This document shows, in pieces, positions 1-9,160 of a stretch of 29,961 nucleotides of DNA. Both the position numbers and the translations under genes were made by a program. This DNA comes from Pseudomonadota bacterium (GTDB lineage: Bacteria; Pseudomonadota; Gammaproteobacteria; Acidiferrobacterales; UBA6901). The DNA lies in NCBI GenBank assembly GCA_021785795.1, contig JAJYEK010000037.1:1-29961 (forward strand), in the 5' to 3' direction. The first letter of the stretch is position 1. Each line of letters begins with the position of its first letter. The notes under the pieces are model-generated. The model saw only the letters and a program-made list of their open reading frames with translations, was not told where the DNA came from and made no database searches.

Positions 1-1025
1 AAGCGGCCGGCTTCCTTCGTCCCGTGTTCGCCGCGGTAACGGATATAGTCGTCGTAAGCAATCACTTCCGCGCGGATAAACCCTCGTTCGAAGTCCGAGT
101 GAATGACGCCAGCAGCCTGGGGGGCAGTTGCGCCCACATCTACTGTCCAGGCGCGCACTTCCTTCGGGCCAGCAGTGAAGTACGTTTGCAGGCCCAGCAG
201 GATGTAGGCCGCCCGGATTACACGGTTCAGCCCCGGCTCTTCCAATCCCATTTCCCTGAGGAATTCACGCTTGTCGTCAGCGCTCATGCCCGCAAGTTCC
301 GCCTCGATTGCAGCACAGATCGGCACTGCCACGGTTTTTTCTTCTCGCGCACGCCGCCCGACTGCATCGAGCAGCGGGTTGTCCTTAAATCCGTCCTCGG
401 CGACGTTAGCAATGTACATCAGCGGTTTATGGGTGAGCAGGCACAGAGGTTTCAGCAATTTCTGCTCCGCATCACCCAGAATCATCGATCTCACCGGCGC
501 CCCGCCATCGAGATGCGCACGCACCTGTGCCAGGACTTCGCGCAGACGGATTTCTTCCTTGTTTCCGCTCTTGGCGCCCTTCTCGGCTCGCTGTTGCGCT
601 TTCTCTACCGTCTCGAGATCAGCGAGCGCGAGCTCAGTATTGATGACGTCGACATCCTCCATGGGGTCGACGTGTCCGCGAACATGCACGATGTTCTCAT
701 CTTCAAAGCAGCGCACCACATGGGCCACCGCGTCGACTTCCCGGATATGCGCGAGAAACTTGTTGCCTAGGCCTTCACCCTTGGACGCGCCAGCTACAAG
801 GCCGGCGATGTCCACGAACTCGACGGTTGCGGCCACGATTCGTTCAGGGTTAGCAATAGCTGCGAGCTGCGCCAGTCGCGGGTCGGGCACCTCGACGATG
901 CCAACGTTCGGATCGATCGTGCAGAACGGGTAGTTCTCGGCTTGAATGCCGGCCTGGGTAAGCGCGTTAAACAGCGTGGACTTGCCGACGTTAGGCAGCC
1001 CGACGATTCCGCATTTTATTCCCAT
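1..1025 (-). CDS. ychF: Redox-regulated ATPase/GTPase YchF (OLA1 family), 3' end cut by window edge
   Basis: Ribosome-associated P-loop NTPase of the Obg/OLA1 family, which prefers ATP and acts in the cytoplasm in translation and stress control. Translation from the ATG at 1025 begins [20 protein letters not shown], with the Walker A loop at about residues 7-17. The family-specific NVAED motif, in place of the NKxD that gives G-proteins guanine specificity, is visible near base 410 (read on the minus strand). The last readable residues, around [14 protein letters not shown], belong to the C-terminal TGS domain. About 341 codons are present against roughly 363 in the family, so about 20 residues lie beyond base 1. 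It sits 12 bases downstream of pth in a conserved pth-ychF pair and is probably co-transcribed with it. Identification is firm. Confidence 0.96.
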   Translation of the reverse strand, partial: MGIKCGIVGLPNVGKSTLFNALTQAGIQAENYPFCTIDPNVGIVEVPDPRLAQLAAIANPERIVAATVEFVDIAGLVAGASKGEGLGNKFLAHIREVDAVAHVVRCFEDENIVHVRGHVDPMEDVDVINTELALADLETVEKAQQRAEKGAKSGNKEEIRLREVLAQVRAHLDGGAPVRSMILGDAEQKLLKPLCLLTHKPLMYIANVAEDGFKDNPLLDAVGRRAREEKTVAVPICAAIEAELAGMSADDKREFLREMGLEEPGLNRVIRAAYILLGLQTYFTAGPKEVRAWTVDVGATAPQAAGVIHSDFERGFIRAEVIAYDDYIRYRGEHGTKEAGR

Positions 1026-1037
1026 GCTCAACCCTAC

Positions 1038-1619
1038 CTAGCGCGCGTGCGTATGCAAGGCATTCATCGCCTTCTGCGTACGTCCGTGCACGATGTCTTC
1101 GATATGTTCCAGCGAATCGCGTATGGCAGCATCAATCAGCTCCTGCTCCGCTACCGGGGCACGGCGAAGCACATAAGAAACAAGCTGCGCACCACTCGCC
1201 GGCCGGCCGATGCCGATGCGCAGACGCATGAACCCGTTGCCTCCGAGATGTTCGGCGACATCGGCCACACCGTTGTGGCCACCAGCACCCCCACCCTGCT
1301 TCAGGCGCACAGTCCCAGGAGAAAGATCGAGTTCGTCATGAACAACGAGTATTTCATCGATCGGAATCTTGTAGTACTGCGCGAGCCGTGATACCGCCTC
1401 GCCGCTGTGGTTCATGAAGGTATCAGGCTCGAGTAGCCAGATCTCGCGTCCGGCGATGGCGATCTTCGCAGTGTGTCCGGAGAACCGTCCCTCTGCGCGC
1501 AGACTGCCGCCGAACTCGGCCAGAACGGCACCGACAAATCGAAAACCCGCGTTGTGCCGGGTGCCGGCGTATTCCGCGCCGGGGTTACCGAGACCCACAA
1601 TGAGGGATATCTCGCCCAC
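1038..1619 (-). CDS. pth: Peptidyl-tRNA hydrolase
   Basis: Cytosolic esterase that recycles peptidyl-tRNAs dropped from stalled ribosomes. The 193-residue product matches the usual bacterial Pth length. The residues known to matter in E. coli Pth have clear equivalents: N12 in GLGNPG, the catalytic H22 in TRHNAG, N70 in FMNHSG, D95 in HDELDL and N116 in GGHNG. It follows rplY after a 36-base gap and precedes ychF by 12 bases, the order seen in many gammaproteobacteria, so an rplY-pth-ychF transcript is likely. Nothing is odd about it. Confidence 0.97.
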   Translation of the reverse strand: MGEISLIVGLGNPGAEYAGTRHNAGFRFVGAVLAEFGGSLRAEGRFSGHTAKIAIAGREIWLLEPDTFMNHSGEAVSRLAQYYKIPIDEILVVHDELDLSPGTVRLKQGGGAGGHNGVADVAEHLGGNGFMRLRIGIGRPASGAQLVSYVLRRAPVAEQELIDAAIRDSLEHIEDIVHGRTQKAMNALHTHAR

Positions 1620-1655
1620 CGTAGGCGCGCTCCACCGGACCCGGCGCGGCTACAA

Positions 1656-2342
1656 CTACTTCGATTCCTTCTTGCCCGACTCGGCCGCAGCTGGCGCTGC
1701 CGCAGCTGCCGCGCCTTCGGTCGGAGCTGCCGCAGCAGCGGCTGCTTCGGCTTCTGCCTCCACGGTCGCGCGCACCACTGTAATCGTGGCTACTGCCAAA
1801 TTGGCGCCCCCATGCCCGAGGCTGGTAATGGTGACCCCCTCCGGCAAAGGAAGGTCTGTCAGGTGCACAGATTGCCCAAGGTTGAGGCTGGACAAGTCCA
1901 CCGTCAAATACTCTGGCAGCTGGTGCGGCAGACAGGTTACGTCCACTTCGGTCATAAGATGCGCGACGATTCCGCCCTGCAGTTTGACGCCCGGCGCGAT
2001 TTCCTGGTTGATGAAGTGCAACGGAACATGCATATGCAACTTCTCAGTCGCGCTGATACGCTGTAGATCCAGGTGCTGAATACGCGGCTTGAACGGATGC
2101 ATCTGTATATCACGCAGAACCGCCTGCTCCTTCTCGCCACTGATATTCACGGTCAGAATGGACGTATAGAACGATTCGTTCTGCACCTGGTGGTGCAGCA
2201 AATCGTGATCGAGTGCGAGCATGGCCGCATCCTTGCCGGCGCCGTACATGACTGCGGGGACCTTGCCGGCGCTGCGAAGGCGGCGGCTCGCACTCGTACC
2301 TTTCGCATCGCGCTTTTCGGCGTTCAGTTCAAATTTTGCCAT
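1656..2342 (-). CDS. rplY: 50S ribosomal protein L25/general stress protein Ctc
   Basis: Ribosomal protein that binds 5S rRNA. At 228 residues this is the long CTC/TL5 form: an N-terminal L25 domain (about 1-95, including SRRLRSAGKVPAVMYGAG), then a TL5-type beta domain (about 100-185). It ends in a low-complexity tail rich in Ala and Glu (about 190-222) with a lysine-rich end, GKKESK. The tail is probably disordered and lineage-specific. The start ATG at 2342 is preceded by GGAGAAAG, a good ribosome binding site. It lies 212 bases from prs, a gap large enough for its own promoter, and 36 bases before pth. Confidence 0.96.
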   Translation of the reverse strand: MAKFELNAEKRDAKGTSASRRLRSAGKVPAVMYGAGKDAAMLALDHDLLHHQVQNESFYTSILTVNISGEKEQAVLRDIQMHPFKPRIQHLDLQRISATEKLHMHVPLHFINQEIAPGVKLQGGIVAHLMTEVDVTCLPHQLPEYLTVDLSSLNLGQSVHLTDLPLPEGVTITSLGHGGANLAVATITVVRATVEAEAEAAAAAAAPTEGAAAAAAPAAAESGKKESK

Positions 2343-2554
2343 TAGTCTTTCTCCAGTATTTGTATCACTACCTGCCTCGCCCGCGACCAGGCTCGGCGAA
2401 CCTAATCAGGCGTCCGGAACCGGACACCCCACCTGACTGCCGGCACCGTTCGGAACCGAGACTTCCGGTATCCGCGGTCATACCGACAGACAACCCCACT
2501 TTGACATCCAGCCCGGGACTGCCTCCACAGGCACCAACATCCCACCGGCTCACG

Positions 2555-3505
2555 TTAATCCATGAACAGCGAGCTGACCGAATCGTCGTTGGCGACACGA
2601 CGCATGGTCTCAGCCAATAGCTCGGCGACCGTAAGTTGGCGTATGCGTCCGCAGGCCTTGGCCTCCGGACGCAGCGGTATCGTATCCGTGACGACCAGCT
2701 CGTCGAGCTGGGATCTCTCTATGCGCTCGACCGCCGGACCCGACAACACCGCATGAGTGCAGTATGCCACCACTTTGATGGCGCCATGATCCTTGAGCGC
2801 AGCAGCCGCCTCACACAGCGTGTTGGCAGTATCGACCAGGTCGTCCATAAGCACACAGGTGTGCCCATCGACCTCACCGATGATGTTCATCACTTTGGCC
2901 TCGTTGGGTCGTGGCCGCCGCTTGTCGATGATAGCGAGACCTGCCTCCAGATGTTTGGCCATGGCACGGGCACGCACCACGCCTCCGACGTCCGGTGACA
3001 CGACCAACAGGTCCTGGTATTTGTTGCGCCAGATATCACCCAGCAACACCGGGGCCGCGTAGATATTGTCCGTAGGAATATCGAAAAATCCCTGGATCTG
3101 GTCGGCATGCAGATCCATGGTCAGTACGCGGTTGGCGCCCGCCACGGTGATCATGTCAGCGACCACCTTGGCCGTTATCGCGACACGCGCCGTGCGCGGC
3201 CTCCGGTCCTGGCGCGCGTATCCGTAATAAGGCATGACGGCGGTCACGCGCCGCGCCGACGCGCGCTTGACTGCATCCATCATCACCAGCAGTTCCATCA
3301 GGTTGTCGTTGCTCGGCGCGCACGTGGGCTGAAGGATAAAAACATCTCGGCCGCGCACGTTCTCCATGATCTCGACCAGCGTCTCGCCATCGCTGAAACG
3401 CCCGACGTGCACCTTGCCCAGCGGAATACCGAGGTGATGAACCACCCGTTCCGCCAGTGCCGGGTTTGCGTTCCCGGCTAACACGACCATGTTGTCTACT
3501 GACAC
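2555..3505 (-). CDS. prs: Ribose-phosphate pyrophosphokinase (PRPP synthetase)
   Basis: Makes 5-phosphoribosyl-1-pyrophosphate from ribose 5-phosphate and ATP, the precursor for purines, pyrimidines, histidine, tryptophan and NAD. The 316-residue product is full length for the class I enzyme. Visible signatures are [35 protein letters not shown] (ATP and flexible loop), [14 protein letters not shown], the [14 protein letters not shown] segment, and the PRPP-binding [12 protein letters not shown]. The GTG at 3505 is chosen because GGAGAGG lies just upstream; an ATG five codons in, at 3490, is a less likely start. It lies downstream of tRNA-Gln and ispE, a long-conserved gammaproteobacterial arrangement. 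Confidence 0.96.
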   Translation of the reverse strand: MSVDNMVVLAGNANPALAERVVHHLGIPLGKVHVGRFSDGETLVEIMENVRGRDVFILQPTCAPSNDNLMELLVMMDAVKRASARRVTAVMPYYGYARQDRRPRTARVAITAKVVADMITVAGANRVLTMDLHADQIQGFFDIPTDNIYAAPVLLGDIWRNKYQDLLVVSPDVGGVVRARAMAKHLEAGLAIIDKRRPRPNEAKVMNIIGEVDGHTCVLMDDLVDTANTLCEAAAALKDHGAIKVVAYCTHAVLSGPAVERIERSQLDELVVTDTIPLRPEAKACGRIRQLTVAELLAETMRRVANDDSVSSLFMD

Positions 3506-3688
3506 GTGCCTCTCCGCAGATACGTCGCCGCGTGGACCCCGGTCCGGTCGTCCACGCTTGCCGTCAAATTCAAGATAGGGTTTGATTGAACCCTGTGCGC
3601 GGGATCGTCCCGGGCACCGCGCCTCTCCGCCGGCACCCCTCCGTCAGGCCGGACTCTGCCGGTACTCCAGACCGTCTCCTCCAAAAAT

Positions 3689-3763
3689 TGGCTGGGGTGC
3701 CAGGATTCGAACCTGGGAATGCCGGAATCAAAATCCGGTGCCTTACCGCTTGGCGACACCCCA
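3689..3763 (-). tRNA. tRNA-Gln (anticodon UUG), CCA encoded
   Basis: Read on the minus strand, the cloverleaf folds fully: acceptor TGGGGTG pairs with CACCCCA, the anticodon stem CCGGA/TCCGG encloses the loop TTTTGAT with anticodon TTG, and the T arm is CCAGG-TTCGAAT-CCTGG. G73 and an encoded CCA end follow. The UUG anticodon reads CAA (and CAG by wobble), so it is a glutamine tRNA. The mature 5' end begins two bases after the ispE stop codon, so it is probably processed out of a longer ispE-tRNA-prs transcript. The ispE-tRNA-Gln-prs position is conserved in Pseudomonas-like genomes. Confidence 0.97.
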
Positions 3764-3765
3764 AA

Positions 3766-4638
3766 TCAAACGTCGCCGTACTGTCGGCGAATCGGGTGCT
3801 CATTGATTCCGCGTGCAACAATGCTCGTTGCGCAATCCTGCGGACAGCAGCCGGCGATATACCAGGCCTGATCCGGACCGGTCGTCGCCATGTAGACGCA
3901 GGACCCGGAACCTGTCATGCGGGCATTTCCGAAATTCCCGAGCCATATCAGCGCCTTATCGACTTGAGGGTAAAGCCGTCTTACCACCGCCTCAAGATCG
4001 TTATGCGCCCCACCGGTGTGAAAATCGCGTATTGTGATGGGCTGGCTGTAGTGTGTCAATTGCGCCGCAATGTCGCGATCGAATTCCGCGAATACCGCCT
4101 GCGTCGACACATGTACCGGCGGGACCAGGACCACATACCACGGCTCCGCCGGGCTCATCGGCGTCAGCACCTCGCCGATCCCCTCGCCCCAAGCGGCGCG
4201 GCCGTAGACAAAGACGGGCACATCCGCCCCGAGCTGCAGGGCAATCTTGGCCAGTTCTGGCAGCGACAAGTTGAGGCCCCACAAGCGGTTGAGCGCGAGC
4301 AGGGTCGTGGCTGCATCGGAGCTGCCGCCCCCGAGACCACCCCCCTGAGGGATGCGCTTGATGGCATGGAGGACCACGCCGCGGTCGACTCCGGCGGCAT
4401 TCTGCAGAATGCGTGCTGCGCGCACGCACAGATCCGCATCCTCCGCCACACCCGGAATGTCCGAGCTCCGGCTGATGCGCCGGTCGTCGGTCACCTCGAA
4501 CGTGAGTTCGTCGGCATGGTCGAGAAACTGAAATGCGGTCTGCAACGTATGGTAGCCGTCAGGACGGCGACCGGTAACGTGCAGAAACAGGTTGATCTTA
4601 GCCGGCGCCGGCCAGCTTTCGGGATTCGAGAAAGTCAT
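3766..4638 (-). CDS. ispE: 4-(cytidine 5'-diphospho)-2-C-methyl-D-erythritol kinase
   Basis: GHMP-family kinase that phosphorylates CDP-ME in the non-mevalonate (MEP) route to isoprenoids. The 290 residues match the family length. K14 in APAKINLFL and D139 in LGADVPVF correspond to the catalytic pair. The glycine-rich ATP loop is PQGGGLGGGSSDAA at 98-110, and the C-terminal GHMP motif NARMTGSGSCV is present. It follows lolB by 18 bases, and its TGA lies two bases before tRNA-Gln. Confidence 0.97.
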   Translation of the reverse strand: MTFSNPESWPAPAKINLFLHVTGRRPDGYHTLQTAFQFLDHADELTFEVTDDRRISRSSDIPGVAEDADLCVRAARILQNAAGVDRGVVLHAIKRIPQGGGLGGGSSDAATTLLALNRLWGLNLSLPELAKIALQLGADVPVFVYGRAAWGEGIGEVLTPMSPAEPWYVVLVPPVHVSTQAVFAEFDRDIAAQLTHYSQPITIRDFHTGGAHNDLEAVVRRLYPQVDKALIWLGNFGNARMTGSGSCVYMATTGPDQAWYIAGCCPQDCATSIVARGINEHPIRRQYGDV

Positions 4639-4656
4639 GATGCATCTGCAGCGACG

Positions 4657-5310
4657 TCACCTCAAATAGGCCCAGCGCTCGATCAAAAGCCGGGCATCGA
4701 CCGGCCGGAACTTCCGGTCCAAGCGCGACCTGTCGAATGTGCGGTTCCCTTGCGCCGGAGCAACCTGTGTAAGCTCGATGTCGCTGGGGAGCACGTAGCG
4801 GCCATAGTGTTTGTAGGCAAGAAACCTGATGTGCCAGCCCATTTGACGAAGCCCCCGCAGGAGTCCGGCATCATCGAGCCTCTGCTCGTGCTTTACGCCT
4901 GGCACCGGCAGGCCGCGGATCCAGTAGGCCAGCCCGCGGAGAGGCACGCGCCAGCCGGTCGTCTTGAACAGAAGCTCTTCTGCGTTTTCAGCGTAGTAGA
5001 CATGCCGATGCTCATCCTCGAGGCGTGCGCCACTGGCGCTGCGCTGGAGCCGGACCAGTCCATGGCCGAGCGGTCCACTGAGGTCGATGGTGTAGCTCTG
5101 GTCCTTTTTCACCCAGCGCAGCGATACTTCCCCTCCGTGATGGGCCGTGTGCACGGCCATCCGCCCGCGGACATCCCAGGCTCTGAGCGGGGTAAGTTCC
5201 GCCACCCGCGCCCGCCACGCCCGTGCCGGGTTGCCCACGGGGGCCGGCTGCGGCGCGGTGGCACAGCCGCCAAGCAGCAGTGCGATGACGGCGAGAGGCC
5301 ACGCCCTCAC
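4657..5310 (-). CDS. lolB: Outer membrane lipoprotein receptor LolB
   Basis: Accepts lipoproteins from periplasmic LolA and inserts them into the outer membrane. The reading frame is open further upstream, but the GTG at 5310 is chosen because it places a lipoprotein signal peptide at the very N-terminus (VRAWPLAVIALLLGGC, lipidated Cys at residue 16). It also overlaps the TGA of the upstream TPR gene as GTGA, a sign of coupled translation. This gives 217 residues, near the usual LolB size. The mature region contains the WDVRGRMAV strand and the DLSGPLGHG segment typical of LolB. The lolB-ispE neighbourhood is the classical one. Confidence 0.93.
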   Translation of the reverse strand: MRAWPLAVIALLLGGCATAPQPAPVGNPARAWRARVAELTPLRAWDVRGRMAVHTAHHGGEVSLRWVKKDQSYTIDLSGPLGHGLVRLQRSASGARLEDEHRHVYYAENAEELLFKTTGWRVPLRGLAYWIRGLPVPGVKHEQRLDDAGLLRGLRQMGWHIRFLAYKHYGRYVLPSDIELTQVAPAQGNRTFDRSRLDRKFRPVDARLLIERWAYLR

Positions 5311-7037
5311 GGTTTGAATTTCTTGATCACTTCCTGGAGTTTCCGGTTGTTGGGCGCCGCCTTCAATGCGCGGCTCCAGACGGATTCGGCTTCCCTCTTG
5401 CGGCCCATGGACCACAGGACTTCGCCAAGATGCGCTGAAATCTCCGGGTCCTGGCGCACCTTGAGCGCGCCGCGAAGGTACTTCACCGCCTCGGCATCGT
5501 GACCGAGCCGGTACTGCACCCAGCCCATGCTGTCCATAATGTAAGGATCGTCAGGCCGCAACGCCAGCGCCTTCTGTACCAACGCCAGCGCCTCAGGGTA
5601 GCGATTGGTGCGGCTTGCAAGCGTATATCCCAGCGCATTCAGGGCATCAGCATTGTTCGGGTCTTCCTTTAGTATCTTGCGCAGATCCGCCTCGTGCAGA
5701 TCCAGCTTGTTGAGCTTGATCTCGATGAGCGCGCGGGCGTACAGCAGATCAATGTTGTCTGGTTGCTTTGCAAGGGCCGCGCTGAGAACCTTGTCCGCCT
5801 GCTCATAGCGCCGCGCATGGCGCAGTATCTGCCCCTCGATGAGGGCAAGCTGTACCTGCTGGCCGACAGAAGCAGGATGCAGCTGCCCCAGGTGTGCCAG
5901 TGCCTCGTCGACCTTGCCCTCTTCGGCCATGACCACACCGAGGCGCACCTGGGCCCCGAAGTAATTGTTTCCGGCAGGAACCTGACGATACCAGCGGGCT
6001 GCTTCCTGATACTGCTTGCGCTGCTCGGCTATCTCTCCGAGATAGACGCGCGCCTGGTTGTTGCCTGGCTGAAGCTTTAGATCCCGCTCCAGGTACTCGC
6101 GGGCAAGATCGGTCTTGTTGGTCTGCAGGGCAAGCAGCCCGGTGGCATATACGGCGTCCGGATCATTCGGGTTCTCGGCGGCAACACGCACGAACTGCTT
6201 TAGCGCCATATCCCAATTCTTGATGTGGACCAGATACCGTGCATAGTTGATCCTGAAGTGAGTCGCGTTAGGATAGGCGTGCAGGAACTTCCTGCTGAAA
6301 GCCAGCACACGCTGAGGATCATCCTGAAGGGCAAGAATGCGCATCTTGAACAGCGCAGCCTCCTCCCAGTCTGGCCGCAGTTTCAACGCACGGTCTACGG
6401 CCTGAATCGCGACATCGGCGTCACGGTTGCGGGCTGCAAGGCTCGCAACCGCGAACTGGGCCTCCGGCAATTTGGCGTGCAGCTTTGCAAGCGACTGCAT
6501 GACCTGCAGCGCCACAGCATGGTCCGGAACCTGATCCAGCACAGCTGCAATGCGAAGATATGCCTCGCCAAGGTCACTGCCGGGAGACAACTCCAAGATC
6601 CTCTCGAGCTGCACCTGCGCCTGCGGCATCCGGCCGGTGTCGATCATGACGGTCGCAAGCGCTTCATGCGCCTCGATGCTGTCGGGCCGCAGTTGCACCC
6701 ACAGCTTTCCTACCTTTTCGGCTTCCTCGGGGCGGTGCGCATAAAGGCTGACCAGGGTGGCGCGTTCGGCGACGCGCGGGTCACGGGTCTTTATTGCTGC
6801 ATGCGTGAATTCCCTAACCGCCACGTTGAGATGACCGCGCTGTCCGGCTATCTCACCCAGCAGTAATTCGTAGAGGACATCTGGAGTGAGCGCCTCCTTT
6901 GGCAAGGCGGCAGGGGCAGGCGCAGGCTTTACTGCGACGGTCGCCTCGGCGACAGGCTTCGGCACCACACTTGCGCACCCTGTCAGGACCAGGCATGCCG
7001 CACCCAGCAGCCAAAGATACGGGGATTTAGTCATCAA
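5307..7037 (-). CDS. Tetratricopeptide-repeat lipoprotein (PA4667-type)
   Basis: A 576-residue predicted envelope lipoprotein. The N-terminus is a signal peptide ending in a lipobox, LVLTGC, with Cys 21. The rest is helical repeats. Canonical TPR features (A/G at position 8, A at 20, P near the end) recur, for example ALAKQPDNIDLLYARALIEI, then NADALNALGYTLA and DPYIMDSMGWVQYRLGH in the last third. This class lies directly upstream of lolB in many gammaproteobacteria; its partner is unknown, and a protein-protein scaffold role is inferred only from the fold. The stop codon overlaps the lolB start. The 173 bases to the divergent CstA-like gene must hold its promoter. Confidence 0.88.
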   Translation of the reverse strand: MMTKSPYLWLLGAACLVLTGCASVVPKPVAEATVAVKPAPAPAALPKEALTPDVLYELLLGEIAGQRGHLNVAVREFTHAAIKTRDPRVAERATLVSLYAHRPEEAEKVGKLWVQLRPDSIEAHEALATVMIDTGRMPQAQVQLERILELSPGSDLGEAYLRIAAVLDQVPDHAVALQVMQSLAKLHAKLPEAQFAVASLAARNRDADVAIQAVDRALKLRPDWEEAALFKMRILALQDDPQRVLAFSRKFLHAYPNATHFRINYARYLVHIKNWDMALKQFVRVAAENPNDPDAVYATGLLALQTNKTDLAREYLERDLKLQPGNNQARVYLGEIAEQRKQYQEAARWYRQVPAGNNYFGAQVRLGVVMAEEGKVDEALAHLGQLHPASVGQQVQLALIEGQILRHARRYEQADKVLSAALAKQPDNIDLLYARALIEIKLNKLDLHEADLRKILKEDPNNADALNALGYTLASRTNRYPEALALVQKALALRPDDPYIMDSMGWVQYRLGHDAEAVKYLRGALKVRQDPEISAHLGEVLWSMGRKREAESVWSRALKAAPNNRKLQEVIKKFKP

Positions 7038-7147
7038 GAGTCTCCGGCGATTCTCGCCTTGCCAAATCGTTAACGGAAAATACGGCCAGGCCGGCTACTG
7101 CGCCAAACATCCATGTATGCGCCACTTCGTGCAACCGGCAAGCAGAT

Positions 7148-7176
7148 TTGCGTATGCGGTCTGCGTATTATATAAG
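7148..7176 (+). promoter_or_regulatory. Candidate sigma-70 promoter for the CstA-like gene
   Basis: TTGCGT at 7148-7153 and TATAAG at 7171-7176 are separated by exactly 17 bases, and the start codon of the CstA-like gene is 34 bases further on. Each hexamer matches the consensus at four of six positions. The call rests on spacing and position in a divergent intergenic region only. Confidence 0.35.
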
Positions 7177-7210
7177 AAGGTCTCGCGCCAGAAACCCGCG
7201 CCTGCACCCT

Positions 7211-8914
7211 ATGATCAACTCAGTATTTGTCCTCATTGCCGCACTTGTCGTATTTGCGTTCGGCTATCGTTTCTTCTCCAAGTTCCTGGCGATATGGGTT
7301 TTCCGTCCAAATCCTGCTCCACGTTCTTATAGTACACCGGTCCCGCAGACAGCGGACAGTGGTGACCGGATGACAAGCGCCCGGTATATGCCGCTGGTGC
7401 AGCGTGCCGGATCCCTGGCGGCAGCCGTGACCATCGTTGGCGCAACGCTGGCAGTGGCCTGGGGGTGGGTTCCGGTCTTCTTGTGGGTAGTCTGCGGGAG
7501 CGTCGTAGGCGCAGGGACCTACGCCATGGGAAGTCTGTGGCTTGCCAAGGAACACCGAGATGCGAACCCTGCCGGCCAGGCCCGGATTGTTGCCGGAGAC
7601 CGCTCCGGGGCTCCAATGCTGGTGTTAATTTGGGCATTTGCGTTGCTGGTCAACACCGTCATGGCAATCACGATCTCGGAAACGCTCCCCGCCTACCCGG
7701 AAAGCACGATACCCTTCTTGCTGCAGACCGCGATCGCGCTCGCTTTCGGTTTGCTGGTACACCGGCATTCTCGCCTCGGAATATTGCCCGGCGCCATGAT
7801 TGCGCTGGCTGCAAGTCTGCTCGCATTGTGGGTATTTCACGGAATTCCGCTTGAAATGGTCGGGCAGATCCAGATCCAGTCGACCGGAGACAGGGCTCTG
7901 ACCATTGATGCACGCACCGCTTGGGTTGTCATCGTCTTTGCCTTCGCCTGGTATGGCGCGCACCAACCTCCCTGGAAGCTGGCGCTTCCCTTCGGATTGC
8001 TGAGCACTGCTCTCCTGGGGACCGCCATGCTGGTCCTGTTTGCCTCAATTGCGGTTGCGCACCCAGCCCTGGCGGCTCCGGCCTTTTACAGGCCCGACAA
8101 GGCTCCGGCGATGCTGCCATGGCTGTTCGTGACGGTCACATCCGGCGCCATCGGCGGCTGGCATGCGCTGGTTGCCAACCGCTGCGATTCGCTCGGGCCT
8201 GACCGCGCAAACAATCTGCGCCGCCTCGGATATGGCGGTGCGATCGTGGACGCAGTGATCGCCCTGGGGGCGATACTCATCGGTTCGGCCGCTTTTTCCA
8301 GCCGCCACGCGTGGCTGCAGGCCTACGGGAATTGGGACAGCGTCGCCCGGCTTGGCCGAATCTTGCAGATCTATATCAGAGGATTTGCCGTTTTCGGACA
8401 CGCTATCGGGCTTAACGCCACCTTTGCCAGCTCACTCGCAGCGCTGACGTTGATGTGCCTAAGCATGACCACCCTGATCGCCGGGATACGCTTGCAGCGA
8501 TACGCCCTCGAAGAGATGATGGGGGACGGAGCACTGTCCAGGAAGAGCGTAAACCGTATAACCGGTGCCGGGCTGATCCTGGCGGCGGCACTGTCGGTAC
8601 CGGCTACTCGGGGGCATGGGTTGAATTACTGGCCCCTGTTCGGATCGGCCGGCATGGCTGTCACCGCGGCAGTGCTGGCGGTCATGGTTCTCGCGTTGGC
8701 ACAGCAGCATCTGCCGCTCGCTCCTGCCGTCACGGTTTTGCTGCTTGTCCTCGGAGCCAGTATCTGGGCTCTAGTTTTAGAACTGTTCGAATTCTGGTCG
8801 CATCACCAGTGGGTGGCATTCGGAACCTGTCTTGCGCTGGCGCTCGTCCTGGCAGCGGCTCTCTGGCCGACCGGCATGACCCTGTATCAGTCGTTGCGGG
8901 ACCGGCGGCGCTGA
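7211..8914 (+). CDS. Divergent CstA-family membrane carrier
   Basis: Integral membrane protein of 567 residues, hydrophobic almost throughout, with a dozen or more likely helices. The ATG at 7211 is chosen because the reading frame upstream is charged and unlike the family. Resemblance to carbon-starvation protein A (peptide/pyruvate carriers) is seen in GYRFFSKFLA (18-27), TIVGATLAVAWGW (74-86), TSGAIGGWHALVA (310-322), MTTLIAGIRLQRYALEE (419-435) and YWPLFG (473-478). Several residues normally conserved are changed: the HHF and GPIVGPA region is altered, the VHD motif reads GTYAMG (102-107), TTLD reads TTLI, and FGxxNQ reads FGSAGM. The substrate cannot be assigned. It lies alone between two conserved divergent operons, so it looks like an insertion into ancestral order. 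Confidence 0.75.
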   Translation: MINSVFVLIAALVVFAFGYRFFSKFLAIWVFRPNPAPRSYSTPVPQTADSGDRMTSARYMPLVQRAGSLAAAVTIVGATLAVAWGWVPVFLWVVCGSVVGAGTYAMGSLWLAKEHRDANPAGQARIVAGDRSGAPMLVLIWAFALLVNTVMAITISETLPAYPESTIPFLLQTAIALAFGLLVHRHSRLGILPGAMIALAASLLALWVFHGIPLEMVGQIQIQSTGDRALTIDARTAWVVIVFAFAWYGAHQPPWKLALPFGLLSTALLGTAMLVLFASIAVAHPALAAPAFYRPDKAPAMLPWLFVTVTSGAIGGWHALVANRCDSLGPDRANNLRRLGYGGAIVDAVIALGAILIGSAAFSSRHAWLQAYGNWDSVARLGRILQIYIRGFAVFGHAIGLNATFASSLAALTLMCLSMTTLIAGIRLQRYALEEMMGDGALSRKSVNRITGAGLILAAALSVPATRGHGLNYWPLFGSAGMAVTAAVLAVMVLALAQQHLPLAPAVTVLLLVLGASIWALVLELFEFWSHHQWVAFGTCLALALVLAAALWPTGMTLYQSLRDRRR

Positions 8915-9160
8915 CTTCCTCGGACGCGGTCTGCCCCACGCTGTATGCACCGGCCACATATTCCGCTACGCTGCAATTTCATGGACATTTGCGCCTGGAA
9001 ACTGGAAAATGCGGTTTCCCGTGGTCTCTTTTAACCAGAATCTGCGGGGCTGGAAGGCACGAGCTGGCGCAGCGCCGGCACCCGGCCCGCCGGGCGCCTA
9101 TATTTGGATCTAGGACGGCGCGCCCCGCACCTTGTCCAATCCGGAAATGTGGCTGAACCC

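Noticed and set aside
3574..3591. Inverted repeat AGGGTT/AACCCT between tRNA-Gln and prs as a terminator
   Set aside because: Six base pairs only and no U tract on the minus strand.
3586..5502. Plus-strand open frame of 638 codons
   Set aside because: It is antisense to tRNA-Gln, ispE and lolB, which are certain; long open frames opposite real genes are common at this GC content.
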